DNA of 64,000 nucleotides from assembly GCA_028819235.1 (NCBI GenBank), contig JAPPMC010000311.1, positions 48,310 to 112,309 on the forward strand, written 5' to 3'. Numbering within the stretch: the first letter of the stretch is position 1; every line of letters starts with the position of its first letter. The notes below the pieces were generated by a model. That model had not been told where the DNA came from and made no database searches. It saw only the letters and a program-made list of their open reading frames with translations. The position numbers and the translations under genes are program-made. Shown here in pieces: positions 52,772-61,536 of the stretch. This DNA is from Bryobacterales bacterium. GTDB taxonomy: Bacteria; Acidobacteriota; Terriglobia; Bryobacterales; UBA6623.

Positions 52772-53796
52772 CGGGCGCGGTACTCAGTCCGCAGACGGAC
52801 GACTTCATCGAGCATTTCGCCTGGGGCGTAGCGGTCCCGCAGGCCCGGGAAGGCTGCGTCAATCTCCCGCCGCCACTCCAGCAGGCCCGCCTCGCCGATC
52901 TCGACAACCTTCAGCCCGTATTTCCCCATTTCGCGGATGGCGGCCTCTTCCTGAGCGCGGACGGACGACTCGATCACTTCGGTCATCTCACTGGCAACCC
53001 TCTTCATCTCAGCCCGCTGGTCCTCCGGGATCGCATCCCACGACTCTTGGGCGACGAGCAGTCCGCCGACGATCGGGACAAAGCGCAGGTCCAGCATGTA
53101 GGGCGCTGACCCGAACCACTGGTAGCCCGCAGCAATCAGCGGAGGCACGGCGAACACGTCCACCAGCCCCGTCTCAAGGTTGGTCTGCAGCTCGGTGAAG
53201 TCCAGCGGAACAGCGCGGAACCCGAACTCGTCGTACAGCCGGAGCATGTCGTCGTCGCCCTTGGACGTGTACAGCTTCATGCCGCGCAAGTCCTCAGGCG
53301 TGCGGAACTCGCGAACGGAGAAGAAGTACGCCCAGCCGGCGTCGCCCCAGCCAATAACGGAGAATCCCTTCTCTTGCAATCGTCGCTCCAATGTGGGGGC
53401 GACCTTTCGCAGAACGTAGTCGAACTCCTCGAGCGACTCGAACATGAGCGGAACCTGCAGGGCGCTGATCCCTTCGTCGAGGAAGGACATGCCGCTGCCG
53501 GAGATCAGCGCGGCCTGCATCTGCCCGGCGCGGATCTTGCGCAGCATGGTGACCTCGTCCCCGGCGACACCTCCCGGATAGACGGCTAGATCCACGGCTC
53601 CGCCCGAAATCTCGCGCCAGCGGTCGCGCATCTCGAGCAGCTTCTCGTGATAGACGCTGTTCTTCGGGGCGACCGTACCGAGCCGCAGCTTGCTGACCCT
53701 TCGGCGCTGGCCATTCGCGGTGTCGACCCACATTGGCGCAACGAGGCCGGCGAACAGCACCGCAACAAGCACCAGACCGACCCTGTTGACCCGCAT
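52768..53796 (-). CDS. TRAP transporter solute-binding protein (DctP family), orphan
   Basis: 342 residues. A signal peptide (RVGLVLVAVLFAGLVAPMW) leads into a DctP fold: LRLGTVAPKNSVYHEKLLEMRDRWREISGG, YPGGVAGDEVTMLRKIRAGQMQAALISGSG, LQVPLMFES, and GWGDAGWAYFFSVREFRTPEDLRGMKLYTS with the conserved ligand-binding Arg. No DctQ or DctM membrane subunit is in the window. The gene is followed by an exported isomerase coupled by ATGA. The ATG at 53796 is chosen over 53826 because it starts at the signal peptide. TATACT at 53851-53856 is a likely -10. Confidence 0.9.
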   Translation of the reverse strand: MRVNRVGLVLVAVLFAGLVAPMWVDTANGQRRRVSKLRLGTVAPKNSVYHEKLLEMRDRWREISGGAVDLAVYPGGVAGDEVTMLRKIRAGQMQAALISGSGMSFLDEGISALQVPLMFESLEEFDYVLRKVAPTLERRLQEKGFSVIGWGDAGWAYFFSVREFRTPEDLRGMKLYTSKGDDDMLRLYDEFGFRAVPLDFTELQTNLETGLVDVFAVPPLIAAGYQWFGSAPYMLDLRFVPIVGGLLVAQESWDAIPEDQRAEMKRVASEMTEVIESSVRAQEEAAIREMGKYGLKVVEIGEAGLLEWRREIDAAFPGLRDRYAPGEMLDEVVRLRTEYRAR

Positions 53797-53850
53797 TTCC
53801 CGTGTTCCGCACAGCGTGACGGCCATCACGACCGTCGCTGAGCCAGACTT

Positions 53851-53856
53851 AGTATA
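53851..53856 (-). promoter_or_regulatory. -10 hexamer (TATACT) for the TRAP binding-protein gene
   Basis: TATACT on the minus strand, 54 bases before the ATG at 53796. It is the best -10 match in this part of the window. No clear -35. Confidence 0.4.
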
Positions 53857-53888
53857 GGCACCGGTGCGGCGGGTGCCGGAACGGCAGC

Positions 53889-55871
53889 TCACGGACTGCC
53901 GGGAGGGGCCACGACTCGGTTCGCCACTGCGATGTAGGCCGTGTTCGACAGTCTGCCTCCGACGCGGACGCCTAACGCGACGGCACTGCCGGATGGCGCT
54001 GCCGCCGGGACCTGTATGGTCACTAGATAGAGCCCAGCAAAGCCGGGAACCAACCCGGCGAAGGCCACGGGCGCCGATGCGCCCCCGATTTGGGCCAGCA
54101 CGTCCGCTTCCACCTCAGACATCGGCACCGACACAGCCGCGAACCCGGTGGCAGGCGCGTTGGTCACCGGCCCGAGCCCGGTGGCGAAAATGTGCACGGT
54201 CTCGCCGGCCACCGCCGGCCGTGCGCCAGCAGAGGGACCGGACGGGCCGGCCAATAGTCCCGTTGACCCGACGAGGGCAAAAGCTTGGTCGGAACGCCCG
54301 AGGGTGAAGACCCCGGGAGCAATGTCGACGAGTGCGACGGGGACAGCGGGGCTGGCCACATCCCCAACCATCACAGTGAGGCTCGCACTCGAGAGCCCGG
54401 CAAGCTCCCAAGGGACCTGGAAGTTGCGCTGCCCCGGGGAAGCGAACACCTGCGGTGCCACATGATCACTGCCGAAAACGACGGACCCTCCGCCGAGGCC
54501 CAAGGGCAGCTGGGAACGCTTGGCAGCGGCCGTGCGGAGAGCGAGCCCGGTCCCGAACACGGTGGCGAGGCTGCCAGGGGCAAGCCCCGCGCCTGCCTCC
54601 AGGGTTGCAGCGTTGACGGCTCCGAGGCTCGATACTTGTGGAGGCGGCCGCGGCACTTCCAGCCTGTAGAGCACGGACGGTCCCGCAAAGTAGAGCTCTC
54701 CCTGCTCGTCCTCCCCGAACGTTCGGATCTGAAAGGAAGTCTGGCGGGGCCCGAGAATGGTCCATCCCGACTGTCCCTCCTGAGCGCCGTAGAAGTTCCC
54801 CGTGCAGTAGTCGGCGAAGAAGTATAGGCCGGACATCTCCGGGAACATGTCCCCTCTGTAGCGGTACCCTCCGGTCACGGATGCACCGCAATTGCCTTCC
54901 AGGTGGCCGTACTCCAAGATCGGAAGAACGAGCGAACCGTCGTTGCACCCCGAAGTCGGGCGAAAGCAGAGCGAGCCCTCCATCAGGCGCCATCCGTAGT
55001 TTTCTCCCCCTGTGCTTGCCGCCGGCTGGAACGAGATCTCCTCCGCTGCATTCTGGCCGACGTCGGCGATGAACAGATCCCCGGTCAGCCGATCGAAGCT
55101 AAACCGCCAGGGGTTGCGTAGGCCGTAGGCCCAGATCTCGTCGAGCGCACCCGATGTTGAGACGAACGGATTCGACGGAGGCGCGACTGCCGGGGCTCCC
55201 CTGTCCACGTCGACCCGCAGCAGCTTCCCCAGCGGGGTCCCGAGGTCCTGGCCAGCGTCCAGCGGGTCCCCCGCCCTCCCACCGTCCCCGAGCCCGATGT
55301 AGAGGTATCCGTCCGGCCCGAACTGCAACTGGCCTCCGTTATGGTTGCGCCACGGCTGCGTCGCCCGGAAATAGACCGCCTCAGACCCGGCATCCGCGAG
55401 GTTGGGATCTTCGGTGACCAGGAACTCGGAGACCACGGTGTTTCCCCCGAGATCGGTGTAGTACACGAAGAAGCGGCCGTTCATCGCGTACTCGGGGTGG
55501 AACGCGACGCTCAGCAGCCCTCGCTCGCCACCAGCCGCGACGCGGTCGCGAATGTCGAGGAATGGCGTCGCAAGAAGGTCCTGCTCGTCGTGGATCCGGA
55601 TCGTCCCAGCCTGCTCCGTCAGGAACAGGCCCCCGGAGCCGTCTCCGGCATGCGCAATTGAGGTCGTGCCGTCGATGCCGCGAGCGACCTCAACAAACTC
55701 CAGATCTTCAAGGTCAAACTGGGCGGCCATCGGGAGCGCGGCAGCCAGGCTCCCCGCCCCCAGCATGGCCGCGAGCGACACCACGCGATCGCGCCGCAGC
55801 AAGCCTGCGAGCCAGCGCTGAAGCACGCTTCCCGGCCAACGATCCTCCTGCACTCGCTCACCGTACACCAT
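53889..55871 (-). CDS. PQQ-type glucose/sorbosone dehydrogenase fused to a TIGR03437-like domain
   Basis: 660 residues from the ATG at 55871. After an N-terminal hydrophobic leader (VVSLAAMLGAGSLAAALPMAA) comes the soluble quinoprotein glucose dehydrogenase propeller: VARGIDGTTSIAHAGDGSGGLFLTEQAG, GERGLLSVAFHPEYAMNGRFFVYYTD, RNHNGGQLQFGPDGYLYIGLGDGGRAGDP and IWAYGLRNPWRFSFD. The His in NHNGG and the Arg-Asn-Pro are the family's PQQ and catalytic residues. The C-terminal 230 residues begin VSSLGAVNAATLEAGAGLAPG and match the TIGR03437 type, known mainly from Solibacter relatives. Substrate unknown. The frame opens at 55949. Confidence 0.9.
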   Translation of the reverse strand: MVYGERVQEDRWPGSVLQRWLAGLLRRDRVVSLAAMLGAGSLAAALPMAAQFDLEDLEFVEVARGIDGTTSIAHAGDGSGGLFLTEQAGTIRIHDEQDLLATPFLDIRDRVAAGGERGLLSVAFHPEYAMNGRFFVYYTDLGGNTVVSEFLVTEDPNLADAGSEAVYFRATQPWRNHNGGQLQFGPDGYLYIGLGDGGRAGDPLDAGQDLGTPLGKLLRVDVDRGAPAVAPPSNPFVSTSGALDEIWAYGLRNPWRFSFDRLTGDLFIADVGQNAAEEISFQPAASTGGENYGWRLMEGSLCFRPTSGCNDGSLVLPILEYGHLEGNCGASVTGGYRYRGDMFPEMSGLYFFADYCTGNFYGAQEGQSGWTILGPRQTSFQIRTFGEDEQGELYFAGPSVLYRLEVPRPPPQVSSLGAVNAATLEAGAGLAPGSLATVFGTGLALRTAAAKRSQLPLGLGGGSVVFGSDHVAPQVFASPGQRNFQVPWELAGLSSASLTVMVGDVASPAVPVALVDIAPGVFTLGRSDQAFALVGSTGLLAGPSGPSAGARPAVAGETVHIFATGLGPVTNAPATGFAAVSVPMSEVEADVLAQIGGASAPVAFAGLVPGFAGLYLVTIQVPAAAPSGSAVALGVRVGGRLSNTAYIAVANRVVAPPGSP

Positions 55872-56016
55872 CGCGGGCGGAGAGCCTGCCAGCGGCCGGG
55901 GGGTCCGCATCGAGGGACAGTGGGCCGGTCCCGGGGCCCGGCCAGTCAAGTGAAGCCTCTTCCAATCTGCGCCGGTCGGTCTGGCCTCGGGCCCGTGGGC
56001 GGGGCCTTGCCGGATG

Positions 56017-58396
56017 TCAGGTCCGTGCGGAGGTCGGAAAGTCCTCCGAGGTCAGCCGCAGCGTGTGGCCGGCTGGCAGTTCGACTCGCATCTCCGTACC
56101 CCTGTAGCGCACGGTGAGAGGCAAGCCCAGTCGCGACTCGATGCCGGCCTGGATCAGGCCCTTGTCCCTCCACTCCAAATCCACGGTGAACCCGCCGCGG
56201 GCCCGCAGGCCTCCGATGCGACCGCTGGCCAGCCTTGCCGGCAGAGCCGGGAGCAGGTGCAGGAAGCCGGCGGCCCCAGACTGCACCGCACCTGAGCCGA
56301 GCGGGGTGCCGTGAGGGTCGTGGCTCTGCAGCAGCATCTCGGCGATCCCCGCCGTCGCGCCGAAGTTCCCGTCGATCTGGAACGGGGGATGGGCATCGAA
56401 CAAGTTGGGATACAGGCCGCCCCTCCTACCGTCGGGTGCACGTGCAGCGCTGTCCGGGACGGGAGCCAATAGCCCCTCCAAGATCTTGAACGCCCGGTCG
56501 CCATCCAGCAGACGCGCCCAAAGGTTGACCTTCCACCCCATGGACCAGCCGGTCGCGCCATCGCCGCGCATCTCCAGCGAAGTGCGCGCTGCCGAGAACA
56601 GGTCTGGAGTGCCGAACGGCGTGATTTCGACGCCTGGGTGCAGGCCGAACAGGTGCGACACGTGCCGGTGCTTGTCCTCGGGGTCGTCCACGTCCGCCAT
56701 CCATTCCTGAAGCTGTCCGAGGCGGCCGACCTGATTCGGAGCGATGCGTTCCCTGACGGCGGACAGCCGCCGCCGGAACCCCTCATCCATGCGGAGGACT
56801 TCCGCGGCAGCGACCGTATTGCCGAACAGGTTGCGGATGATCTGATGGTCCATGGTGGGCCCCATCACAAGGCCGCCGTTCTCTGGCGAATTGCTCGGCC
56901 CGGAAATCAGCCAAGCGGCGTCCGGCGATTCGACAAGCGTGTCCAGAAAGAACTCGCACGCCCCCCGCATCAATGGATAGGCCTCGTTCCGGAGAAAGTC
57001 CTCATCCCCGCTGAAGAGGTAGTGCTGCCACAGGTGCTGGCAAAGCCATGCCCCGCCGGTTGGCCAGATGCCATGGTTGGAGTGGTTGATCGGCGCCGAC
57101 CCGCGCCAGAGGTCGAAGTTATGGTGCAGGACCCATCCATGGGCCCCGTAGTGCTCGCGAGCCGTCTCCGCTCCCGACTCGGCGATCTCGCGCAGAGCGG
57201 CGAACAGCGGCCCGTGGGTCTCGGAGAGGCCCGTCGTCTCCGCCGGCCAGTAGTTCATCTGGGTGTTGATGTTGACGGTGTATTTGCTATCCCAAGGCGG
57301 GTCGTCGCGGTCGTTCCACAGTCCTTGAAGGTTCGCCGGCTGGCAATCGCCGCGGCTGCAGCTGATCAAGAGGTAGCGCCCGTACTGGAACAACAGCGCG
57401 ACCAGCTGCGGGTCGTCCCGGGAGCCGAACCGCTCGATGCGCAAGTCGGTCGGCTCGCGGACCGCCTCCGTCCGCCCGAGGTCTAGGTGCACCCGGTGGA
57501 ACAGCTCGCGATGGCTGGCGACGTGCTCCGTCCGCAGGGCGTCGAACGACACGCCAATCGCGTCCCCCATAGTCGCCGCATTGCGCGCAGCAGGATTGGC
57601 CGAGACATCTCGGAAATCGACGAAATTCGTGGCGCCAGCGAGCAGGAGAGTGGCTTGCCGGGCTCCCCGCACTCGGACTGAGCCTCCGCCCATGCGCACA
57701 TCACCGTCGGTGACGACCGCCAACCGGGCCTCAAAGCGAATGGCCCCGTCACGGACGCGGCCCCGCAAGGCCAGCCCGTCCTGCAACTCCTCGACCGGGT
57801 CCGCCACGTGCGAGGATGCCAAGCCGGCTGCGAACGCCAGTTCTCCCGCAGCCGCGGTAAGGCGCACTGCCAACAGCTGCCGCGGGAAGCTCGCCAGAAC
57901 CTCCTGGAAGTGGCGCACTCCTCCCGCCGAGAACTCCACCCACGCCAGGGCACGCTCAATGTCAAGAGAGCGGCGGTAGCCCTCGATAGAACGCCCCTCG
58001 ACGCCGTCTCTCTCGATCGACAGGTCTACAAACGGCTGGTATGCCTTCTGGCGCAGGGGCACGCTCATGAACCGTTCCATGGCAAGGGCCTCAGCCTGGC
58101 CCCGCTTGCCGGAACTCAGCAGGGATCGGATCTCACCGAGCCAACGCCGTGAGCCTCGATTGGCGTAGCTTCGCGGTTCCCCCTTCGTTGACCTGGATGA
58201 GCTCGGACGCGGGCCTTCCGTGCACCATTGCACCCAGCCGCCCGTTGCCGACAGGCAGCGCCTCAACCCAGCGTTCGGCCGGCCGAGGATACCAGAGCTC
58301 TAGTGGCGGGCGGGCTTGGCGGCGCCCGCAACCGACTGCCGCTACAGACCCAGCGACGGATGCGAGGAAGCCGCGACGGTCGATGCTTGCAGACAT
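56017..58396 (-). pseudogene. GH95 alpha-L-fucosidase, frame broken near the N-terminus
   Basis: A glycoside hydrolase family 95 enzyme, expected to remove fucose from glycans outside the cytoplasm. The first 72 residues lie in one frame from the ATG at 58396: leader [17 protein letters not shown], then [30 protein letters not shown] and IQVNEG. The rest, from [22 protein letters not shown] to 56017, lies in another frame. The break is at the five-C run 58179-58183, where the family's NEDTLWSGEP segment should be; about 14 bases appear missing. Downstream is intact for 2.1 kb, with [17 protein letters not shown] and [16 protein letters not shown] holding the expected catalytic Asn, Glu and Asp. 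Either a recent mutation or an assembly error. Confidence 0.85.
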
Positions 58397-58428
58397 GGGG
58401 CCAGTCTAGTGCCTCGCAGTCGCTTGCC

Positions 58429-58434
58429 TACAAT
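58429..58434 (+). promoter_or_regulatory. -10 hexamer (TACAAT) twelve bases before an ATG
   Basis: CCTACAAT precedes the ATG at 58447 by 12 bases. Transcription would start about 5 bases before the start codon. Confidence 0.42.
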
Positions 58435-58446
58435 GGGCGAACAGCC

Positions 58447-61137
58447 ATGGTCCGTTCGCTAGCGCTGAACAGCATGCCCTATGCACTGGCCCTCCTCGCC
58501 CTCCCGCAGGCGGCCCGGCCGGCCGAATTGCCGGAGCCGGTCGCCGGCGAGATCGACTTCATGCGCGATGTCGACCCGATTTTCATGCGGCACTGCTACA
58601 CCTGCCACGGGGATGAGGCGGCAATGAACGGCTACAGCCTCTGGCGGAGAAAGTCCGCCGAACGGGGCGGGTATTCCGGCAAGCCCGGGTTCGTCGCCGG
58701 CGACAGCGCCAATAGCCGCCTGATCCACCTGGTCGCGGGCATGGAGGACAACCTCCTGATGCCCCCCACGGGCGAGCGCCTCAGCGACCGGGACATCGGC
58801 ATCCTGCGGGCATGGATCGACCAGGGTGCCCGGTTCTCGGCAGCCCGCTTCGACGACAGCACGCTGCGGCACGACGAGCCTTGGCTCCACATGGACTACG
58901 GGCCGGTCATCTCGGCCAGCGTCACTGTGAGGGAGCCAGAGGATCCCCGCGCCGACAAGGTTCACGGGGACAACGTGAGCTACCGCTCGCACGCCCTCAT
59001 GCTGGCCCCTGAGCGCCGCGCCGGCATGATCTTCGACACCGAACTGCTGCGCATGGCGGCCGGCTGGAACGGCCCGCAGTACGTCCTCACGGGAACGGTC
59101 TACGACTGGAAGCACGGACCCCACCCCCATCTGGACGGCGAGCCTGTCTTTGAGACCTCGGTGGCCCCGGGATGGGCAAGGGACGGGAGCTTCGAGGATC
59201 CGCGCGAAGAGCCCTTCGGCCCCCTCCCAGCTGACTGGGCGCGCTACACGGGCCGCTACGTGTACGGCGGCAAGGTGGTGCTGGAGTACCGGGTGGGGGC
59301 CACCCAGGTGCTTGAGATGGCCGGGATGCACTCGGGATGGGGCGTTGAAGCCCTCACCCGCACCGTCGAGATTGGACCTTCGCGGGAGGACTTGTCGCTC
59401 GCGGTGGCGACTACCGGCAAGCGCGAGGCCAGGCATCTCTCGATACGTCGGCTCGCTCCCGGGCGCGGCCCGGCGCTGGAACACATGGTCCACATCCCTG
59501 GCGACTCTTCTACGGCAATTGCGGTCGCCGGCTTGTCAAAGCGGGCGCGCTGGGACCTCGACACCGCAGGGGAGGTACGCCTTCGGATCCCGCGGTCGGG
59601 CGAGACCCAGAGGTTCACGCTCTTCTACGCCGCCCTGCCCGATCGCCGCTTGGGCGCGTTTGCGGGCGCAATGCGGGACGCCCCCCGCACCGAGCGCTTG
59701 GAACCCTACACGCGCGGAGGGCCACGGGTGTACCGTGAAACGATCGTCACGCAAGGGCGGCTGGGCGGCGAAGGCGGCGCATGGGCCGTCGACGAGATCA
59801 CGCTGCCGTTCGACAACCCGTGGAAGTCTTGGCTCCGCCCCACAGACTTCGCGTTCTTCGACGATGACCGCGCGGCCGTGGCCACCTGGTCGGGCGACGT
59901 GTGGATCGTGGATGGCGTGGACGCCGACCTCGACAGGCTCGAGTGGACGCGCTTCGCAACCGGATTCCACATGCCCCAAGGCCTGGAGGTGGTGGACGGC
60001 AAGGTGCACGTCCTGGACCGAGATCAGATCACGATCCTCCACGACCTGAACAGGGACGGCGAAGCGGACTACTACGAGAACCTGAACAACGAGTTCCACG
60101 TCACGCACCACTTCCATGAGTTCACCTTTGACCTGGACAGGGACGGGGAGGGCAACTTCTATTTCGCAAAGGCGGCGCGCCACGCCCTGCCTGCAATGGT
60201 GAAGCACCACGGGGTGATCTTCAGGATGAGCCCGGACGGCAGCAATCTAGAAGTGGTGTGCACCGGGTTCCGCGTTCCCAATGGCGTCGCCGTCGGCCCG
60301 AACGGCGAGATCACCACATCCGATCAGGAAGGCCACTGGATCCCTTCGACGCGGGTCAACCTATGTACGCCGGGCAGTTTTCACGGCTACATGTGGGGAG
60401 GGAGCGTTCCTGACAGGGAAGGCTATGACAACCCCATCACCTGGCTCCCGATCTCCGTCGACAACTCGGGAGCCGGACAGGCCTGGGTCAGCGGCGAGCG
60501 ATGGGGGCCGTTTGACGGCCACCTTGTGCATTCCTCATTCGGCCGAGGGAAGATCTTCCTCGTGCTCATGGAGCGCGCGGAAGGCGTGATTCAAGGCGGA
60601 GCAGTCGAGCTGCCCGTCGACTTCGGCACTGGGCTGATGCGCCCGGCCTTCCGCGATAGTGACGGGAACCTGTACCTAACGGGCCTCTACGGGTGGGGGA
60701 CGAAGCGCAAGGCGGTAGGCGGCTTCTACAGGGCACGGCGATCTACGGGGGAGATCCTTGTTCCGACGGAACTGCACGTCAGCCGCAAGGGCATCGACAT
60801 CACCTTTCTGCACGAACTCGACCCGGCCAGCGCAGGGGATCCTGCAAACTACGCGGTCAAGCGCTGGAACTACAAGTGGCTCAGCCGCTACGGCTCGGAT
60901 CGCTGGAAGCTGGACGGCGACCGGGGGGTCGAGACCATGACAGTCCTGTCGGCTAGACTCCTCCCGGACGGCAAGACGGTCCGAATCGAGGTGGACGACC
61001 TCAGGCCGGTGATGCAGATGATGACCAATGCCAGCATCCGCACAGCTACGGGAGAGCGGATCGAGGCCGAGATTAGCCACTCAATCCACGTGGTGCCGGA
61101 CGAGCCGGGCAGTGCATTCACCGCAACCCGCAAGTGA
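58447..61137 (+). CDS. Cytochrome c + DUF6797-like + sorbosone dehydrogenase-like exported protein
   Basis: 896 residues. A signal peptide (SMPYALALLALPQAARPAE) is followed by a planctomycete-type cytochrome domain with the haem motif CYTCH (in MRHCYTCHGDEAAM) and LMPPTGE as candidate axial Met. The middle 400 residues (SYRSHALMLAPERRAGMIFDTELLRMAAGW, TGRYVYGGKVVLEYRVG) resemble DUF6797. The C-terminal part is a six-bladed propeller of the membrane-bound L-sorbosone dehydrogenase type: MPQGLEVVDGKVHVLDRDQIT, HEFTFDLDRDGEGNFYFAK, GFRVPNGVAVGPNGEITTSDQEGHW. A quinone- or haem-linked sugar oxidation is plausible but not shown. The frame is open upstream to 58228, overlapping the GH95 gene. Confidence 0.88.
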   Translation: MVRSLALNSMPYALALLALPQAARPAELPEPVAGEIDFMRDVDPIFMRHCYTCHGDEAAMNGYSLWRRKSAERGGYSGKPGFVAGDSANSRLIHLVAGMEDNLLMPPTGERLSDRDIGILRAWIDQGARFSAARFDDSTLRHDEPWLHMDYGPVISASVTVREPEDPRADKVHGDNVSYRSHALMLAPERRAGMIFDTELLRMAAGWNGPQYVLTGTVYDWKHGPHPHLDGEPVFETSVAPGWARDGSFEDPREEPFGPLPADWARYTGRYVYGGKVVLEYRVGATQVLEMAGMHSGWGVEALTRTVEIGPSREDLSLAVATTGKREARHLSIRRLAPGRGPALEHMVHIPGDSSTAIAVAGLSKRARWDLDTAGEVRLRIPRSGETQRFTLFYAALPDRRLGAFAGAMRDAPRTERLEPYTRGGPRVYRETIVTQGRLGGEGGAWAVDEITLPFDNPWKSWLRPTDFAFFDDDRAAVATWSGDVWIVDGVDADLDRLEWTRFATGFHMPQGLEVVDGKVHVLDRDQITILHDLNRDGEADYYENLNNEFHVTHHFHEFTFDLDRDGEGNFYFAKAARHALPAMVKHHGVIFRMSPDGSNLEVVCTGFRVPNGVAVGPNGEITTSDQEGHWIPSTRVNLCTPGSFHGYMWGGSVPDREGYDNPITWLPISVDNSGAGQAWVSGERWGPFDGHLVHSSFGRGKIFLVLMERAEGVIQGGAVELPVDFGTGLMRPAFRDSDGNLYLTGLYGWGTKRKAVGGFYRARRSTGEILVPTELHVSRKGIDITFLHELDPASAGDPANYAVKRWNYKWLSRYGSDRWKLDGDRGVETMTVLSARLLPDGKTVRIEVDDLRPVMQMMTNASIRTATGERIEAEISHSIHVVPDEPGSAFTATRK

Positions 61138-61536
61138 CGGCAGCTGCTCGGCTGGCCCGGACGCGCTGCGGGAAGGACACTTCTCCCCCGGAGGCTGTCC
61201 CAAGCGGATCCCCAGCCGGCCAGCACAGGACAGACCGGGCTTGTTCGCGCCGATGCCATGCGCGAGGTCTCGGGTGGGTCGGGCGGGATTCACTGCCGAT
61301 GGGACGCCCTAGGACCGCCCACGTCGAACCGACACGTAGCGCGTCGGCCCTTTCCGTTGGGGATGGCGCGAACCGACAGGGCTGCGGCCGGACCTTTTGA
61401 GGTCAGGACTCATTCCGGGCCGTGCCTAAGTGCCTCTCGGTGCCCGCGGCTATCGGCCTGACCCGTCCCGCCGCCGCCGACGGCAATGCGCAACAAGTAG
61501 GCTTCGGCCCGGCGGCAGGTTGGTAGACTCGAGGCG
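61138..61536. other. 399-base stretch without a convincing gene
   Basis: Short frames occur on both strands but none has a ribosome-binding site or recognisable motif. A small perfect hairpin (GACCT, TTTG, AGGTC) lies at about 61391-61404. The last 15 bases hold the TAGACT element of the next gene. Confidence 0.5.
61524..61529 (+). promoter_or_regulatory. -10-like hexamer (TAGACT) seven bases before an ATG
   Basis: GGTAGACT, CGAGGCG, then the ATG at 61537. Initiation would fall on or next to the start codon, although GAGG in the spacer could also serve as a ribosome-binding site. Confidence 0.4.
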
